From: Streptomyces hayashii | Lineage (GTDB): Bacteria > Actinomycetota > Actinomycetes > Streptomycetales > Streptomycetaceae | Length of the DNA: 56,373 nucleotides | Assembly (NCBI RefSeq): GCF_024539815.1 | Contig: NZ_JAHHIU010000105.1 | Location: 1 to 56,373 of the forward strand | Direction: 5' to 3' | In this document: in pieces, positions 16,384 through 25,599 of the stretch | Layout of the letters: each line of letters starts with the position of its first letter | How positions within the stretch are numbered: the stretch's first letter is position 1 | Notes under the pieces: model-generated | Told to the model about the DNA's origin: nothing | Seen by the model: the letters and a program-made list of their open reading frames with translations, nothing else | Database searches by the model: none | Position numbers and translations under genes: made by a program

Positions 16384-16865
16384 CGGTTCGCGCGGGCGCG
16401 TCGGTCGGCAGGGCCGCCGCCCCGTCATGCGTCGCGAGCCATGCCGTCCGCGGCAGGGACGAAACCATGGGCCGGCTCTCCGGGAAGCGCGTGAAGTGTG
16501 CCACGCCCAAGATCGGGAAGGTATGTGACGGAGGGCCAGAACCCCTCTCTTGCCAGAAGTCGGGTGGCGCGCCAATCCACGCACGTGGCCCAAATGGAGT
16601 ACTGTTGCGAGCCCTGGGCCCGGTCTCCCGCCAGGATGTCCGGGGCCTCGCTGGACCGCCTGGAGGGGGCCAGTTGCACAGGGTGACGGTGTTGGTCACT
16701 CAGCGTGGCGAATAGGTAACCGTGCCATAACGGCGACGCAGGGCCTGTGCCCGACACGCCGGGCAACTCGGCAAGGTTGTGGCAGGCTGCACCCGGGCAG
16801 GCCACACTCGACTAGCGGAAGCAGCGACGCACGTGACGTCGGCAGGCACCACCCGGGAGGTCCCC
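16384..16865. other. 482-bp region upstream of sepH
   Basis: Non-coding stretch between the oxidase stop and the sepH start. It contains an interrupted inverted repeat GTGAC-N7-GTCAC (16683-16699) followed by a weak -10-like TAGGTA (16713-16718). The sepH promoter is presumably here. No RNA gene or credible ORF was seen. Confidence 0.4.
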
Positions 16866-17906
16866 ATGCCCGAACTGCGTGTCGTGGCCGTCTCGAATGA
16901 CGGCACACGGCTGGTGCTGAAGGCTGCGGACAGCACGGAGTACACGCTTCCGATCGATGAGCGTCTGCGCGCCGCCGTACGCGGCGACCGTCCCCGCCTC
17001 GGCCAGATCGAGATCGAGGTGGAGAGCCATCTCCGCCCCCGCGACATCCAGGCACGCATACGTGCCGGCGCGACCGCGGAAGAAGTCGCGCAGATGGCCG
17101 GTATCCCCGTCGACCGCGTGCGCCGTTTCGAGGGCCCCGTGCTCGCCGAGCGTGCCTTCATGGCCGAGCGCGCCCGCAAGACTCCGGTCCGTCGGCCCGG
17201 GGAGAACGCCGGTCCGCAGCTCGGCGAGGCCGTCCAGGAACGGCTGTTGCTCCGCGGGGCCGAGAAGGACACCGTCCAGTGGGACTCGTGGCGCCGTGAC
17301 GACGGCACCTGGGAGGTCCTGCTGGTCTACCTGGTCGCGGGTGAACCGCACTCGGCGAGCTGGACGTACGACCCGCCCCGGCGGCTCGTCCAGGCCGTCG
17401 ACGACGAGGCGCGTTCGCTGATCGGCGAGTCCGACGACCTGGCCGCCCCCGAGCCCAGCTTCCCGTTCGTCCCGCGTATCGCCCGGCTCCCGCGCGACCG
17501 TCCGCTGGACCGCACCCTCGACCGGCCGAGCCTGCCGGCCCCGCCGTCCGAGCCGGACGAGGAGAGCGTCGGCGAGCGCGAACGCGACTCGCTGACCAGC
17601 CTGTTGGAGGCGGTGCCGAGCTTCCGCGGCGACATGGTCGTGCCGGAGCGCCCGACGGCGGAGCCCGTCACGGAGGAGCCCGACGAGCAGGAGGCCGTCG
17701 CCGAGGAGCCCCCGGCGCCCGCCGCCTCGGCCGGTTCCGCTTACGCGGACGTCCTCATGCCGCGATCCGTCGGCGCTCACCGCGACCGCTTGATCGGCGC
17801 CACCGACCGTCAGGCCGAGGCGGACGGCGTCCGTCCGGGCCGCCGGGCCGCGGTGCCGAGCTGGGACGAGATCGTGTTCGGCACCCGGCGGAAGAAGCAG
17901 GAGTAA
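16866..17906 (+). CDS. sepH: SepH cell-division regulator (DUF3071)
   Basis: 346-residue actinobacterial FtsZ regulator; in Streptomyces SepH is reported to bind FtsZ and stimulate its assembly during sporulation septation. The start ATG 16866 has GGGAGG 5 bases upstream. The conserved N-terminal DUF3071 domain (about 1-170) has 'MPELRVVAVSNDGTRLVLKA' and a helix-turn-helix-like part 'GATAEEVAQMAGIPVDRVRR', then 'VQWDSWRRDDGTWEVLLVYL'. The rest is a disordered acidic/Pro-rich linker (about 200-300) and a conserved C-terminal motif 'AAVPSWDEIVFGTRRKKQE'. It is monocistronic, followed by a strong terminator. Confidence 0.93.
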   Translation: MPELRVVAVSNDGTRLVLKAADSTEYTLPIDERLRAAVRGDRPRLGQIEIEVESHLRPRDIQARIRAGATAEEVAQMAGIPVDRVRRFEGPVLAERAFMAERARKTPVRRPGENAGPQLGEAVQERLLLRGAEKDTVQWDSWRRDDGTWEVLLVYLVAGEPHSASWTYDPPRRLVQAVDDEARSLIGESDDLAAPEPSFPFVPRIARLPRDRPLDRTLDRPSLPAPPSEPDEESVGERERDSLTSLLEAVPSFRGDMVVPERPTAEPVTEEPDEQEAVAEEPPAPAASAGSAYADVLMPRSVGAHRDRLIGATDRQAEADGVRPGRRAAVPSWDEIVFGTRRKKQE

Positions 17907-17968
17907 GCAGCCCTCGGGCGGCGACTCCCGCGGGACGCACACCGGTTCGCGCGTCCCGCACAGGCGCG

Positions 17969-18000
17969 AAGGGCCGCACCGGTCGGGTGCGGCCCTTTTT
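17969..18000 (+). terminator. rho-independent terminator of sepH
   Basis: 12-bp perfect stem AAGGGCCGCACC / GGTGCGGCCCTT with a GGTCG loop, followed by a run of T (17996-18000). It is 60 bases past the sepH stop and is the clearest canonical intrinsic terminator in the window. Confidence 0.9.
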
Positions 18001-18096
18001 CCCGCCCGCCCGTCGGCGCGCCCCGTCCGTGACCCCGTCGGCCTGCGCGACGGCTCCGACGCTTCGGGTCAGGCGCGACGGGTCAGATGTGACGGG

Positions 18097-18948
18097 TCAC
18101 TGGGGGTCGGGGCCCACGGCCACCGGCCGGGCCGGGTCCGCCGACCACTCCGACCAGGATCCGACGTAGAGAGCAGCCGGGATGCCGGCCACCGCCAGGG
18201 CCAGCACCTCGTGCGCGCCGGAGACGCCGGAACCGCAGTACACGCCCACCTCCACGCCGTCCGACGCCCCCAGCGCCTTGAAGCGGTCCCTCAGCTCCTC
18301 CGCGGGCCGGAAACGGCCGTCCGGAGCGACGTTGTCGTTCGTGGGCGCGGACACCGCGCCCGGGATGTGCCCGCCGACCCGGTCGATCGGCTCGACCTCG
18401 CCCCGGTACCGCTCTCCCGCACGGGCGTCGAACAACACGCCGGAGCGGGCCAGGAGCGCCGCGCCGTCCGCGTCGAGCAGGCCCGTGCGGCCCGGCTCCG
18501 GCGCGAAATCGCCCTCGCCGCGCGGGGGGACGTCGACCGAGAGTCCGCCCCGCCACGACGGCAACCCGCCGTCGAGGACTCGCACGTCCGGGTGACCCGT
18601 CCAGCGCAGCAGCCACCACGCCCGTGCCGCCGCCCAACCCTGCCCGCCGTCGTACACGACCACCGGCCTGCCGGCCGAGACACCCGCCCGGCGCATGGCG
18701 GCGCCGAACTCCGCGAGGTCCGGCAGCGGATGCCGGCCACGGTCGCCGGCCGGTCCCGCCAGCTCCTGGTCCAGGTCCACGTAGACCGCGCCGGGCACGT
18801 GCCCCGACTCGTAGGCGGCCCGACCGTCGAACGGCGGCTCCCCGGCCGCCTTCGCCACGCTGAGCTGCCAGCGGACGTCGAGGACCACGGGCGGATCCTC
18901 CCCGGTCAGCTCGCCGGCCAGTTCCGATGCGGTGATGATGGCGTTCAT
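18097..18948 (-). CDS. rhodanese-type sulfurtransferase (two-domain)
   Basis: Tandem rhodanese protein of 283 residues that transfers a sulfane sulfur (thiosulfate or 3-mercaptopyruvate to an acceptor). The N-terminal inactive domain (about 5-140) has 'VVLDVRWQLS', 'SGHVPGAVYVDLDQELAG' and 'VVVYDGGQGWAAARAWWLL'. The C-terminal catalytic domain (about 155-280) has 'VLFDARAGERYRGEVEPIDR', 'GHIPGAVSAPTNDN' and the active loop 'VYCGSGVSG' with C238. The start ATG 18948 ('MNAIITASEL') is chosen by family length; in-frame ATGs at 18957 and 18987 are alternatives. It is divergent from the VOC-protein gene. Confidence 0.88.
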   Translation of the reverse strand: MNAIITASELAGELTGEDPPVVLDVRWQLSVAKAAGEPPFDGRAAYESGHVPGAVYVDLDQELAGPAGDRGRHPLPDLAEFGAAMRRAGVSAGRPVVVYDGGQGWAAARAWWLLRWTGHPDVRVLDGGLPSWRGGLSVDVPPRGEGDFAPEPGRTGLLDADGAALLARSGVLFDARAGERYRGEVEPIDRVGGHIPGAVSAPTNDNVAPDGRFRPAEELRDRFKALGASDGVEVGVYCGSGVSGAHEVLALAVAGIPAALYVGSWSEWSADPARPVAVGPDPQ

Positions 18949-19167
18949 GTCCCCCATCCTCGCGCACAGGGTGGCCCCGTCGCTCATGTCCGGCTACTCT
19001 GCTCCGCCGGACACGCTCGATCACGAGGCGTGCGGGAACGAACACGTGCCGTACAGGCGATCGACATACGGCGACAACCGCGCGTGAACCGACGAGAACC
19101 CCCCATCAGGCATCCTCCGAGGGCCGAAGCGACACGGCCACCACGAGTGGCCGAGGAGAGAGTGACG

Positions 19168-19971
19168 ATGACCGAGGCAGGCGGGCCGACCGGCCCGATC
19201 GGCGCAGCCCACGCACACCATGCGCCCGGTGCACCCTGCTGGGTGAGTCTGATGGCGCACGGATTGACGGCGACTCAGGAGTTCTACGGTGAGCTCTTCG
19301 GCTGGGAATTCCAACCCGGTCCGCAGCAGCTCGGCCCCTATGTGCGGGCGCTGCTCGACGGCCGCGAGGTGGCCGGCATCGGCCAGCTGGCGCCGGACCG
19401 TCATCTCCCTGTCGCCTGGACGCCCTACTTCGCCTCGGACGACGTGGACTCGACCGCCGAAACGGTCCGGCTGTGCGGCGGCACGATCGGGGTCGGCCCG
19501 CTGGAGGCCGCCGAAGCCGGGCGTCTGGCGATCGGCTCGGACCCCTCCGGCGCCGTCTTCGGCGTCTGGCAGGCCGGCGCTCACGTGGGCACCGAGATCA
19601 CCGGCGTTCCCGGCACCCCGGTCTGGTACGAGCTGACGACCTACGAGACCGCGAGCGTCCGCAAGTTCTACGCCACGGTGTTCGGCTACGCGGATGAGGC
19701 GGTGCCGGCGGCCGACTTCGACCATGTGACCCTGCGCGTCGGCGGCCGGCCGGTCGCCGGCGTCCACGGGGTGGGCGCCGCGCTGGCCCGGGACCTGGGA
19801 CCGCACTGGACGACGTACTTCGAGGTGGCCGACGTGGACGCGGCGCTCACCCTCGTCGCGGGCCTGGGCGGCCGCGTCCTCCGGCCGGCGCACGACAGCG
19901 TGCACGGACGCGTGGCGGCCGTGGCCGATCCCGAGGGGGCCCATTTCTCCCTCATCCAGGACGCGCGCTGA
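19168..19971 (+). CDS. VOC (glyoxalase/dioxygenase-fold) family protein
   Basis: 267 residues made of two vicinal-oxygen-chelate modules. The first starts 'APCWVSLMAHGLTATQEFYG' and has 'FYGELFGWEFQPGPQQLGPY'. The second has 'TPVWYELTTYETASVRKFYA' and ends 'RVAAVADPEGAHFSLIQDAR'. The start ATG 19168 has GAGGAGAG about 7 bases upstream. Such 27-kDa duplicated VOC proteins in Streptomyces are often annotated as hydroxylase-like or bleomycin-resistance-like; no specific reaction can be assigned. It is monocistronic, with its 3' end facing tdk. Confidence 0.85.
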   Translation: MTEAGGPTGPIGAAHAHHAPGAPCWVSLMAHGLTATQEFYGELFGWEFQPGPQQLGPYVRALLDGREVAGIGQLAPDRHLPVAWTPYFASDDVDSTAETVRLCGGTIGVGPLEAAEAGRLAIGSDPSGAVFGVWQAGAHVGTEITGVPGTPVWYELTTYETASVRKFYATVFGYADEAVPAADFDHVTLRVGGRPVAGVHGVGAALARDLGPHWTTYFEVADVDAALTLVAGLGGRVLRPAHDSVHGRVAAVADPEGAHFSLIQDAR

Positions 19972-20000
19972 ACACGCCCCGACCTGCCGGTGCGCCCGGG

Positions 20001-20648
20001 TCAGACGTGCTGCACCGGCAGCACGTCGGGTGACAGGGCCGCCGCCCGCGCCGACGACGCGGTCATCCGGCGCCGGTGGTGGCGTCGGCACAGGACCTCG
20101 TAGCCGATCGTGTCGGCCCGGTCGACGTCGCCGACGACGACCTGTGCGCCCTCGACGACCATGACGCCGCCCACCGTGCGGGCGTTGTGCGTGGCGCGGG
20201 CGCCGCACCAGCACAGCGCCTCGACCTGCAGCACCTCGACGCGGTCGGCGAGTTCGACGAGCCGCTGGGAGCCGGGGAACAGCTTGGAGCGGAAGTCGGT
20301 GGTGATGCCGAAGGCGTAGACGTCGATGTCGAGGTCGTCGACCACACGCGCGAGCTGGTCGATCTGCTCCTCGGCCAGGAACTGCGCCTCGTCCGCGATC
20401 ACGTAGTCCGCGCGGCCGCCCTGCGAGAGGTGTTCCACCAGGTAGGCGTAGAGATCCTGGCCGTCCTCGACCTCGACCGCGTCGGTGACCAGGCCGAGGC
20501 GGGAGGAGAGCTTCCCCTCGCCCGCGCGGTCGTCACGCGTGAAGATCATGCCCTGCAGACCGCGCGCGGAGCGGTTGTGCTCTATCTGGAGAGCCAGCGT
20601 CGACTTCCCGCAGTCCATGGTTCCGGAGAAGAACACCAGCTCGGGCAT
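20001..20648 (-). CDS. tdk: thymidine kinase
   Basis: Type II thymidine kinase (ATP + thymidine to dTMP), 215 residues, cytoplasmic tetramer in the family. P-loop 'GTMDCGKST' (9-17), Walker-B/lasso region 'YVIADEAQFLAEEQIDQL', 'YAFGITTDFRSKLFPGSQRL', and two zinc-site pairs 'LCWCGARATHNAR' and 'VLCRRHHRRR'. The ATG at 20648 is followed by the standard 'MPELVFFSGTMDCGKSTL'. It is last in a probable DUF5998-phosphatase-tdk operon (58 bases after the phosphatase) and complements dUTPase in dTTP supply. Confidence 0.96.
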   Translation of the reverse strand: MPELVFFSGTMDCGKSTLALQIEHNRSARGLQGMIFTRDDRAGEGKLSSRLGLVTDAVEVEDGQDLYAYLVEHLSQGGRADYVIADEAQFLAEEQIDQLARVVDDLDIDVYAFGITTDFRSKLFPGSQRLVELADRVEVLQVEALCWCGARATHNARTVGGVMVVEGAQVVVGDVDRADTIGYEVLCRRHHRRRMTASSARAAALSPDVLPVQHV

Positions 20649-20706
20649 GGGGAGTCGAGCGCCTTTCGGTCAAGGAGAGGGAACAACGGGAAGAACGGTT
20701 CGGGCT

Positions 20707-21897
20707 TCAGGAGCGTACTTCGAGCAGCGGGACGAACTGCTCGGCAGGGGTCATCGAACCGTGGTTGCCGACCATCGCCGACTCCTTGGGCTCCCGCTCG
20801 GAGGCGATGATCAGGACGTCGTCCCGGGCTGCCGCGATCACGTCGCCGAGGCGGGCGTACACCCGCTCGTCGACCTGCGGACCGAACCACCCCGCCGCGA
20901 TCGCCTCGTCGCGCGAGGCCACCCAGAACTGCTCGCCGAGCACCTCGCGCCAGCAGGTCAGCACGTCGTCCGCGGCGCCCGGCACGGCGTAGACATGGCG
21001 GGCGCGGCCCTCGCCGCCCAGCAGGGCGACCCCGGCGCGCAGCTCCCAGTCCGCGTCGAAGTCGATGCGGTGCTCGTCGTCGAAGGGCACGTCGACCATT
21101 CCATGGTCGGCGGTGACATAGAGGGCGCTGCGCGGCGGCAGTTGCTCGGCGAGACGCTGGACGAGCCGGTCGACGTACATGAGCTGACCGCGCCAGGTGT
21201 CGGAGGCGACGCCGTAGCGGTGCCCCGCGCCGTCCAGTTCGGCGTAGTAGGTGTAGACGAGGGAGCGGTCGCCTGCGGCGAGTTGCTCGGCGGCGAGGTC
21301 CATGCGCTCTTCGCCGGTGAGCCGCCCGTGAAACGTTCCGCCGCTGAGCGCGACCTTGGTCAGCGGGGTGTTCTGGAACGTGGGGGACGACACCTGGGCG
21401 GCGTGTACGCCCGCCCGGTGGGCGAGCTGGAACACGGTCGGGTACGGCTGCCATGCGCCCGGCGCGGTCCACGGCTGCCAGCGGAGCTGGTTCATCAGCT
21501 CGCCGGTGGCCGGGTTGCGCACGGTGTAGCCGGGCAGACCGTGTGCGCCCGGCGGGAGTCCGGTGCCGACCGAGGCGAGGGAGGTCGCGGTGGTCGCCGG
21601 GTAGCCGGCGGTCAGCGGGCGTCCGGTGCCGCCCCGCGAGCTGCCGAGCAGCGCGTGCAGATACGGAGCCTCGTCGGGGTGGTCCTTGATCTGCTCCCAG
21701 CCGAGGCCGTCGACGAGGAAGACGCAGTTGCGGTCCGCCGGGGCGAGTTCGGGGATCGCCGCGGTCATGCCGGGCACGGCCATGCCGGCCGCCAGCGTGG
21801 GCAGCAGGTCGGCGAGCGAGCCGGAGCCGTACTCGGGGACGGGGGCGGAGCCCACGGCGAGGGGTTCGGGGTAGTCCCAGGGGGCGGACCGATCCAT
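20707..21897 (-). CDS. alkaline-phosphatase-superfamily phosphodiesterase
   Basis: 396-residue metal-dependent hydrolase of the nucleotide pyrophosphatase/phosphodiesterase type. Motifs: metal Asp in 'NCVFLVDGLGWEQIKDHP', the nucleophile region 'YPATTATSLASVGTGLPPG', 'GLPGYTVRNPATG', 'YTYYAELDGAGHRYG' and the metal-site 'TADHGMVDVPF'. There is no signal peptide, so it is probably cytoplasmic. The start codon ATG 21897 shares one base with the DUF5998 stop (TGATG), indicating strong coupling, and tdk follows. Substrate is unknown; a nucleotide or phospholipid-type phosphodiester is possible. Confidence 0.87.
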   Translation of the reverse strand: MDRSAPWDYPEPLAVGSAPVPEYGSGSLADLLPTLAAGMAVPGMTAAIPELAPADRNCVFLVDGLGWEQIKDHPDEAPYLHALLGSSRGGTGRPLTAGYPATTATSLASVGTGLPPGAHGLPGYTVRNPATGELMNQLRWQPWTAPGAWQPYPTVFQLAHRAGVHAAQVSSPTFQNTPLTKVALSGGTFHGRLTGEERMDLAAEQLAAGDRSLVYTYYAELDGAGHRYGVASDTWRGQLMYVDRLVQRLAEQLPPRSALYVTADHGMVDVPFDDEHRIDFDADWELRAGVALLGGEGRARHVYAVPGAADDVLTCWREVLGEQFWVASRDEAIAAGWFGPQVDERVYARLGDVIAAARDDVLIIASEREPKESAMVGNHGSMTPAEQFVPLLEVRS

Positions 21898-22484
21898 CAG
21901 CGGGTGACGTCCGCGGTGGCTTCGGAGAGCGACTGCGCGAAGGCGAGAGCCTGGCGAACCGTCTCCGGGCCGTCCCCGGCCTCGCTCACGCGCAGGCTGA
22001 GGTCGTCCGCCGTCGAGCTGCCCGTGTATCCGTGGTCGGCGTCGCAGTTGGGGTCGCCGCAGGCGGCGGGCTCCAGGTCGATGCGGGAGACGGCGCCCCA
22101 GCCGATGGTGAGCACGACCTCGCGGGGCAGCGAGCCCGGTTTGTACGACTCCGGGTTGGCGACCACCCGGCTGAGCACGACCGACGAGATCCTGCCGAGC
22201 TTGACGGACTCCGTGGACGTCGTGGCGTACGGCGTCGGGGAGGTGCTGTCGGCGGCCTGCTCGTCGGTGTGGCTGACGATGAAGCGGTTGCCGGTGAGCA
22301 CCAGCACGGTCACATGCCGGCGCACCTCGTTCTGGTCGAACGTGGTCTCCTGGTGGACCAGGAACGACCGGATCGGCTCGCCGCCCACGGCGGCCTCCAC
22401 CGCCTCGGCCACGAGGGCCGGGTAGTAGCCGCTGCGCTCGATCGCCGCGCGCAGCCCCTGGGTCGTCGTACTGGTCTTGGCCAT
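21897..22484 (-). CDS. DUF5998 family protein
   Basis: Conserved actinobacterial protein, 195 residues from ATG 22484 ('MAKTSTTTQGLRAAIERSGY'). Two other in-frame starts (22493, 22508) cannot be excluded because a purine run GGAGGG sits very close to 22484. Notable segments are 'LVHQETTFDQNEVRRHVTVL', 'TSTESVKLGRISSVVLSRVV', and 'ACGDPNCDADHGYTGS', a short Cys/His/Asp cluster that could bind metal. There is no membrane segment. It starts the operon with the phosphatase and tdk. The function is unknown. Confidence 0.82.
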   Translation of the reverse strand: MAKTSTTTQGLRAAIERSGYYPALVAEAVEAAVGGEPIRSFLVHQETTFDQNEVRRHVTVLVLTGNRFIVSHTDEQAADSTSPTPYATTSTESVKLGRISSVVLSRVVANPESYKPGSLPREVVLTIGWGAVSRIDLEPAACGDPNCDADHGYTGSSTADDLSLRVSEAGDGPETVRQALAFAQSLSEATADVTR

Positions 22485-22646
22485 GCCCTCCATCCTACGG
22501 GGACCCACTGACTGCGAGGCACCGCTCGGGGACGCTCCGAGCGGCCCGGAGCGCCCGTGGGCCGTTGCGTCGGCGCCGCGGCGTCCACGGCCGCGGACGG
22601 CGTTCCCGGGGCGAGGCGCCGCCCGGTCCGCTCCGTGCGTCGGCGT

Positions 22647-25460
22647 TCAGTACGTCGGCAGGGTCCTCGGTCCGAGGTCGTCGCGCGCGGGCGGGGGCGC
22701 GAGGCGGACCGACGCGCCGAGGACGCTGACTCCGTGCGGTGCGACGACGACCGGTTCCAGAGTCACGGCGACGACCTCGGGGTGGTCGTCGACCAGCCGC
22801 GACACGCGCAGCAGGAGCTCCTCCAGGGCCGGGGTGTCGACGGGCGTCGAGCCGCGCCAGCCGAACAGGAGCGGGGCGGTGCGGATGGAGCGCACCAGCG
22901 AGGTGGCGTCGCGGTCGGTGACCGGGACCAGCCGGTGCGCCATGTCCCCGAGCAGCTGCGAGGCGGCCCCGGCGAGCCCGAAGGACAGCACCGCTCCCGC
23001 CGCCGGGTCGATGACCGCGCGCACGACCGTGTCGACCCCGCGCGGCGCCATCGCCTGGACGACCGGACGCAGTTCCTGCGGCTTGCCGAAGAGTTCCGTC
23101 AACTCGGCGTACGCCCTGCGCAGTTGCTGCTCGTCGGCCAGATCGAGGCGTACGCCGCCGAGGTCGGCCCGGTGCCGCAGGTGCGGGGCGGTCGCCTTGA
23201 GGGCGACGGGGTAGCCGAGGGCGCCCGCGGCCAGCGCGGCCGCGTCGGGGGTGGGGGCGGGCATCGCCCGGCGGGTGCTGATGCCGTAGCGGCCGAGCAG
23301 CTCGCAGGTCTCCTCGGCGCCGAGGGTGAGGCCCTGCCCGCGCGCGAGGAGCCCGCCGATCAGCCGGGCGGCGCCCTTCTCGTCGATGTCCTCGTACTCG
23401 GGGACCTTGCCGGGGTCGGCCGCCTCGCGTCGCCACTGGGCGTACCGCACCGCCTCGGCGAGGGCGCGGACGGCCCGTTCGGCGGCGGGGTAGGCGGGGA
23501 TGAGGTGCGCTCCCTCGGGCGCCTCGACGGCGGCGGGCTGGGGCGCCGTGGCGTTCTCCGCCGCCGCACGCGCGCGTGCGGCGCCTTCCGCGCGGGGTGC
23601 GGTGCTCGCGGCGGCGGACAGGGCCGCCGCGAGGCCGCCGAGTTCCACGTGCACGACGAGGACCGGTTTGGCGGGAGCGGCGGCCGCGGCCGAACGCAGG
23701 GCCTGCGCGAGTTCCGCGTCGCCGGGCGAGCGCTCCCCGATGGCCGGGATCGCCGTCACCACCACCGCGTCGCACGTCTCGTCGGCGAGCGCCCGTGCCA
23801 GCGCCGCGTGGAAGTCCTCCGCCGAGGCCTCCGTCGTCAGGTCCGACGGCGGCAGTGGACGCAGCCCCTCGGAGAGACAGGCGTCATAGGTGAGCAGCCC
23901 GAGCGACTCGGAGTTGCCCAGGATCGCCACCCTCGGTCCCGGCGGCAGCGGCTGGCGGGCCAGCAGCAGGCCGGCGTCGACCAGCTCGGTGATGGTGTCG
24001 ACGCGGATCACGCCGGCCTGCCGCAGCAGCGCCGACACGGTCGCGTGCGGCAGGCGGGTCGCCCGCACGGCGTGGCCCTGCGGGGCGGAACCGGCGCCCT
24101 GGACGACGACCAGGGGCTTGGCCGCCGCCGTGCGCCGGGCGAGACGGGTGAACTTGCGGGGGTTGCCGATGGACTCCAGGTACATGAGGGCGACGTCGGT
24201 GTCCGGGTCGTCGTACCAGTACTGAAGGACGTCGTTGCCGGAGACGTCCGCGCGGTTGCCCGAGGAGACGAAGGTGGACACGCCGGTGACGCCGGTGACG
24301 CCCCCACCGCGCCGGTGGAGCCGGGACAGCAGGGCGATGCCGATGGCGCCGGACTGTGCGAACAGGCCGATCCGGCCGACCCTGGGCATCTCGGGGGCGA
24401 GGGAGGCGTTCAGGCGCATCCGCGGGGAGGTGTTGATGACGCCGAAGGCGTTGGGCCCGATGATCCGCATGCCGTACGCGCGTGCCTGGCGCACCAGTCG
24501 GCGCTGGCGCTCGCGCCCGTCGGGGCCGCTCTCGGCATAGCCGGCGGAGAGGACGACGAGCCCCTGCACACCGTGCTCGCCGCACTCGGTGACGGCCTCC
24601 GGCACGAGCTCGGCGGGGACGGCGACGACCGCGAGGTCGACCGGCTCCGCCACGTCACGCACCGAGCGGTGCGCGGGCACTCCGTCGAGCTCCTTCAGGT
24701 CCTCGGGGAAGGCTTTGTTCACGGCGTACAGACGGCCCGTGAACCCGGCCTCCCGGAGGTTGCCGAGGACGCTGCGGCCGACGCCGCCCGGAGCGCGGCC
24801 GACGCCGACCACGGCGACGGAGCCCGGCGCGAGCAGTCGTCCCACGGAGTGCGCCTCGGCGCGCTGCTCCCGCGCGCGCTGCACCGCGAGGGAGCGCTCG
24901 GTGGGTTCGAGGTCGAACTCCAGGCGGACGACGCCGTCCTCGAAGCTGCGCTTCTGGGTGTAGCCGGCGTCCGTGAACACCTTGATCATCTTGGTGTTGG
25001 CGGGGAGCACCTCGGCGGCGAACCGTCGGATGTCGCGCTCGCGTGCGACGGCCGCGATGTGTTCGAGGAGCGCCGAGGCGACACCGCGCCCCTGGTGGGC
25101 GTCCTGCACGAGGAAGGCGACCTCTGCCTCGTCGGCGGGCGCGGAGGCGGCCATGCCGTCGGCCCCGATGCGGTCGTAGCGTACGGTGGCGATGAACTCG
25201 CCGCCGACCGTGGCCGCGAGTCCCACCCGGTCCACGAAGTCGTGGTGCGTGAAGCGGTGGACGTCCTTGGCGGACAGGCGCGGGTAGGGCGCGAAGAAGC
25301 GGTAGTACTTCGACTCGTCCGACACCTGCTCGTAGAAGCTGACCAGGCGCTCGGCGTCATCGACGGTGATGGGGCGGATGCGTGCGGTGCCGCCGTCGCG
25401 CAGCACCACGTCGGCCTCCCAGTGGGCGGGGTACTCGTGCCGGTCCGACGCGCTCTGCAT
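22647..25460 (-). CDS. Pat-type protein acetyltransferase (GNAT + NDP-forming acyl-CoA synthetase-like)
   Basis: 937-residue multidomain protein. From the N-terminus: a GNAT domain (about 20-190) with 'VAFLVQDAHQGRGVASALLE' (acetyl-CoA loop QGRGVA); a CoA-binding Rossmann domain (about 210-310) 'SVAVVGVGRAPGGVGRSVLG'; succinyl-CoA-ligase-like domains with 'GLFAQSGAIGIALLSRLH'; a linker rich in Ala/Arg (about 620-650); and an ATP-grasp domain (about 700-930) with 'GYPVALKATAPHLRHRADLG'. This is the Streptomyces PatA arrangement, with GNAT first. Such enzymes acetylate and inactivate acyl-CoA synthetases. The SHTG-like phospho-His loop is degenerate ('QGHAVRATRLPHATVSALL'), so ligase activity is doubtful. 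The start ATG 25460 has a weak Shine-Dalgarno. It is divergent from ptsH. Confidence 0.88.
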   Translation of the reverse strand: MQSASDRHEYPAHWEADVVLRDGGTARIRPITVDDAERLVSFYEQVSDESKYYRFFAPYPRLSAKDVHRFTHHDFVDRVGLAATVGGEFIATVRYDRIGADGMAASAPADEAEVAFLVQDAHQGRGVASALLEHIAAVARERDIRRFAAEVLPANTKMIKVFTDAGYTQKRSFEDGVVRLEFDLEPTERSLAVQRAREQRAEAHSVGRLLAPGSVAVVGVGRAPGGVGRSVLGNLREAGFTGRLYAVNKAFPEDLKELDGVPAHRSVRDVAEPVDLAVVAVPAELVPEAVTECGEHGVQGLVVLSAGYAESGPDGRERQRRLVRQARAYGMRIIGPNAFGVINTSPRMRLNASLAPEMPRVGRIGLFAQSGAIGIALLSRLHRRGGGVTGVTGVSTFVSSGNRADVSGNDVLQYWYDDPDTDVALMYLESIGNPRKFTRLARRTAAAKPLVVVQGAGSAPQGHAVRATRLPHATVSALLRQAGVIRVDTITELVDAGLLLARQPLPPGPRVAILGNSESLGLLTYDACLSEGLRPLPPSDLTTEASAEDFHAALARALADETCDAVVVTAIPAIGERSPGDAELAQALRSAAAAAPAKPVLVVHVELGGLAAALSAAASTAPRAEGAARARAAAENATAPQPAAVEAPEGAHLIPAYPAAERAVRALAEAVRYAQWRREAADPGKVPEYEDIDEKGAARLIGGLLARGQGLTLGAEETCELLGRYGISTRRAMPAPTPDAAALAAGALGYPVALKATAPHLRHRADLGGVRLDLADEQQLRRAYAELTELFGKPQELRPVVQAMAPRGVDTVVRAVIDPAAGAVLSFGLAGAASQLLGDMAHRLVPVTDRDATSLVRSIRTAPLLFGWRGSTPVDTPALEELLLRVSRLVDDHPEVVAVTLEPVVVAPHGVSVLGASVRLAPPPARDDLGPRTLPTY

Positions 25461-25599
25461 GGGGCCCAGAGTACGGCTCGCGTATGACAACGGCGCGAGG
25501 CAGTCTGTGGAGGACGGACGTCGGGTCGAGGCCGCGATCCGACGACCACACCGGGAGAGGACCGTCCGGGCTCTCCCTCACACGCTTCACGTGTGGAAC

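Noticed and set aside
22557..25487. 976-codon open frame on the + strand opposite the Pat-type gene
   Set aside because: Antisense shadow of a clearly coding gene; its translation is low-complexity Gly/Arg/Val without recognisable domains.
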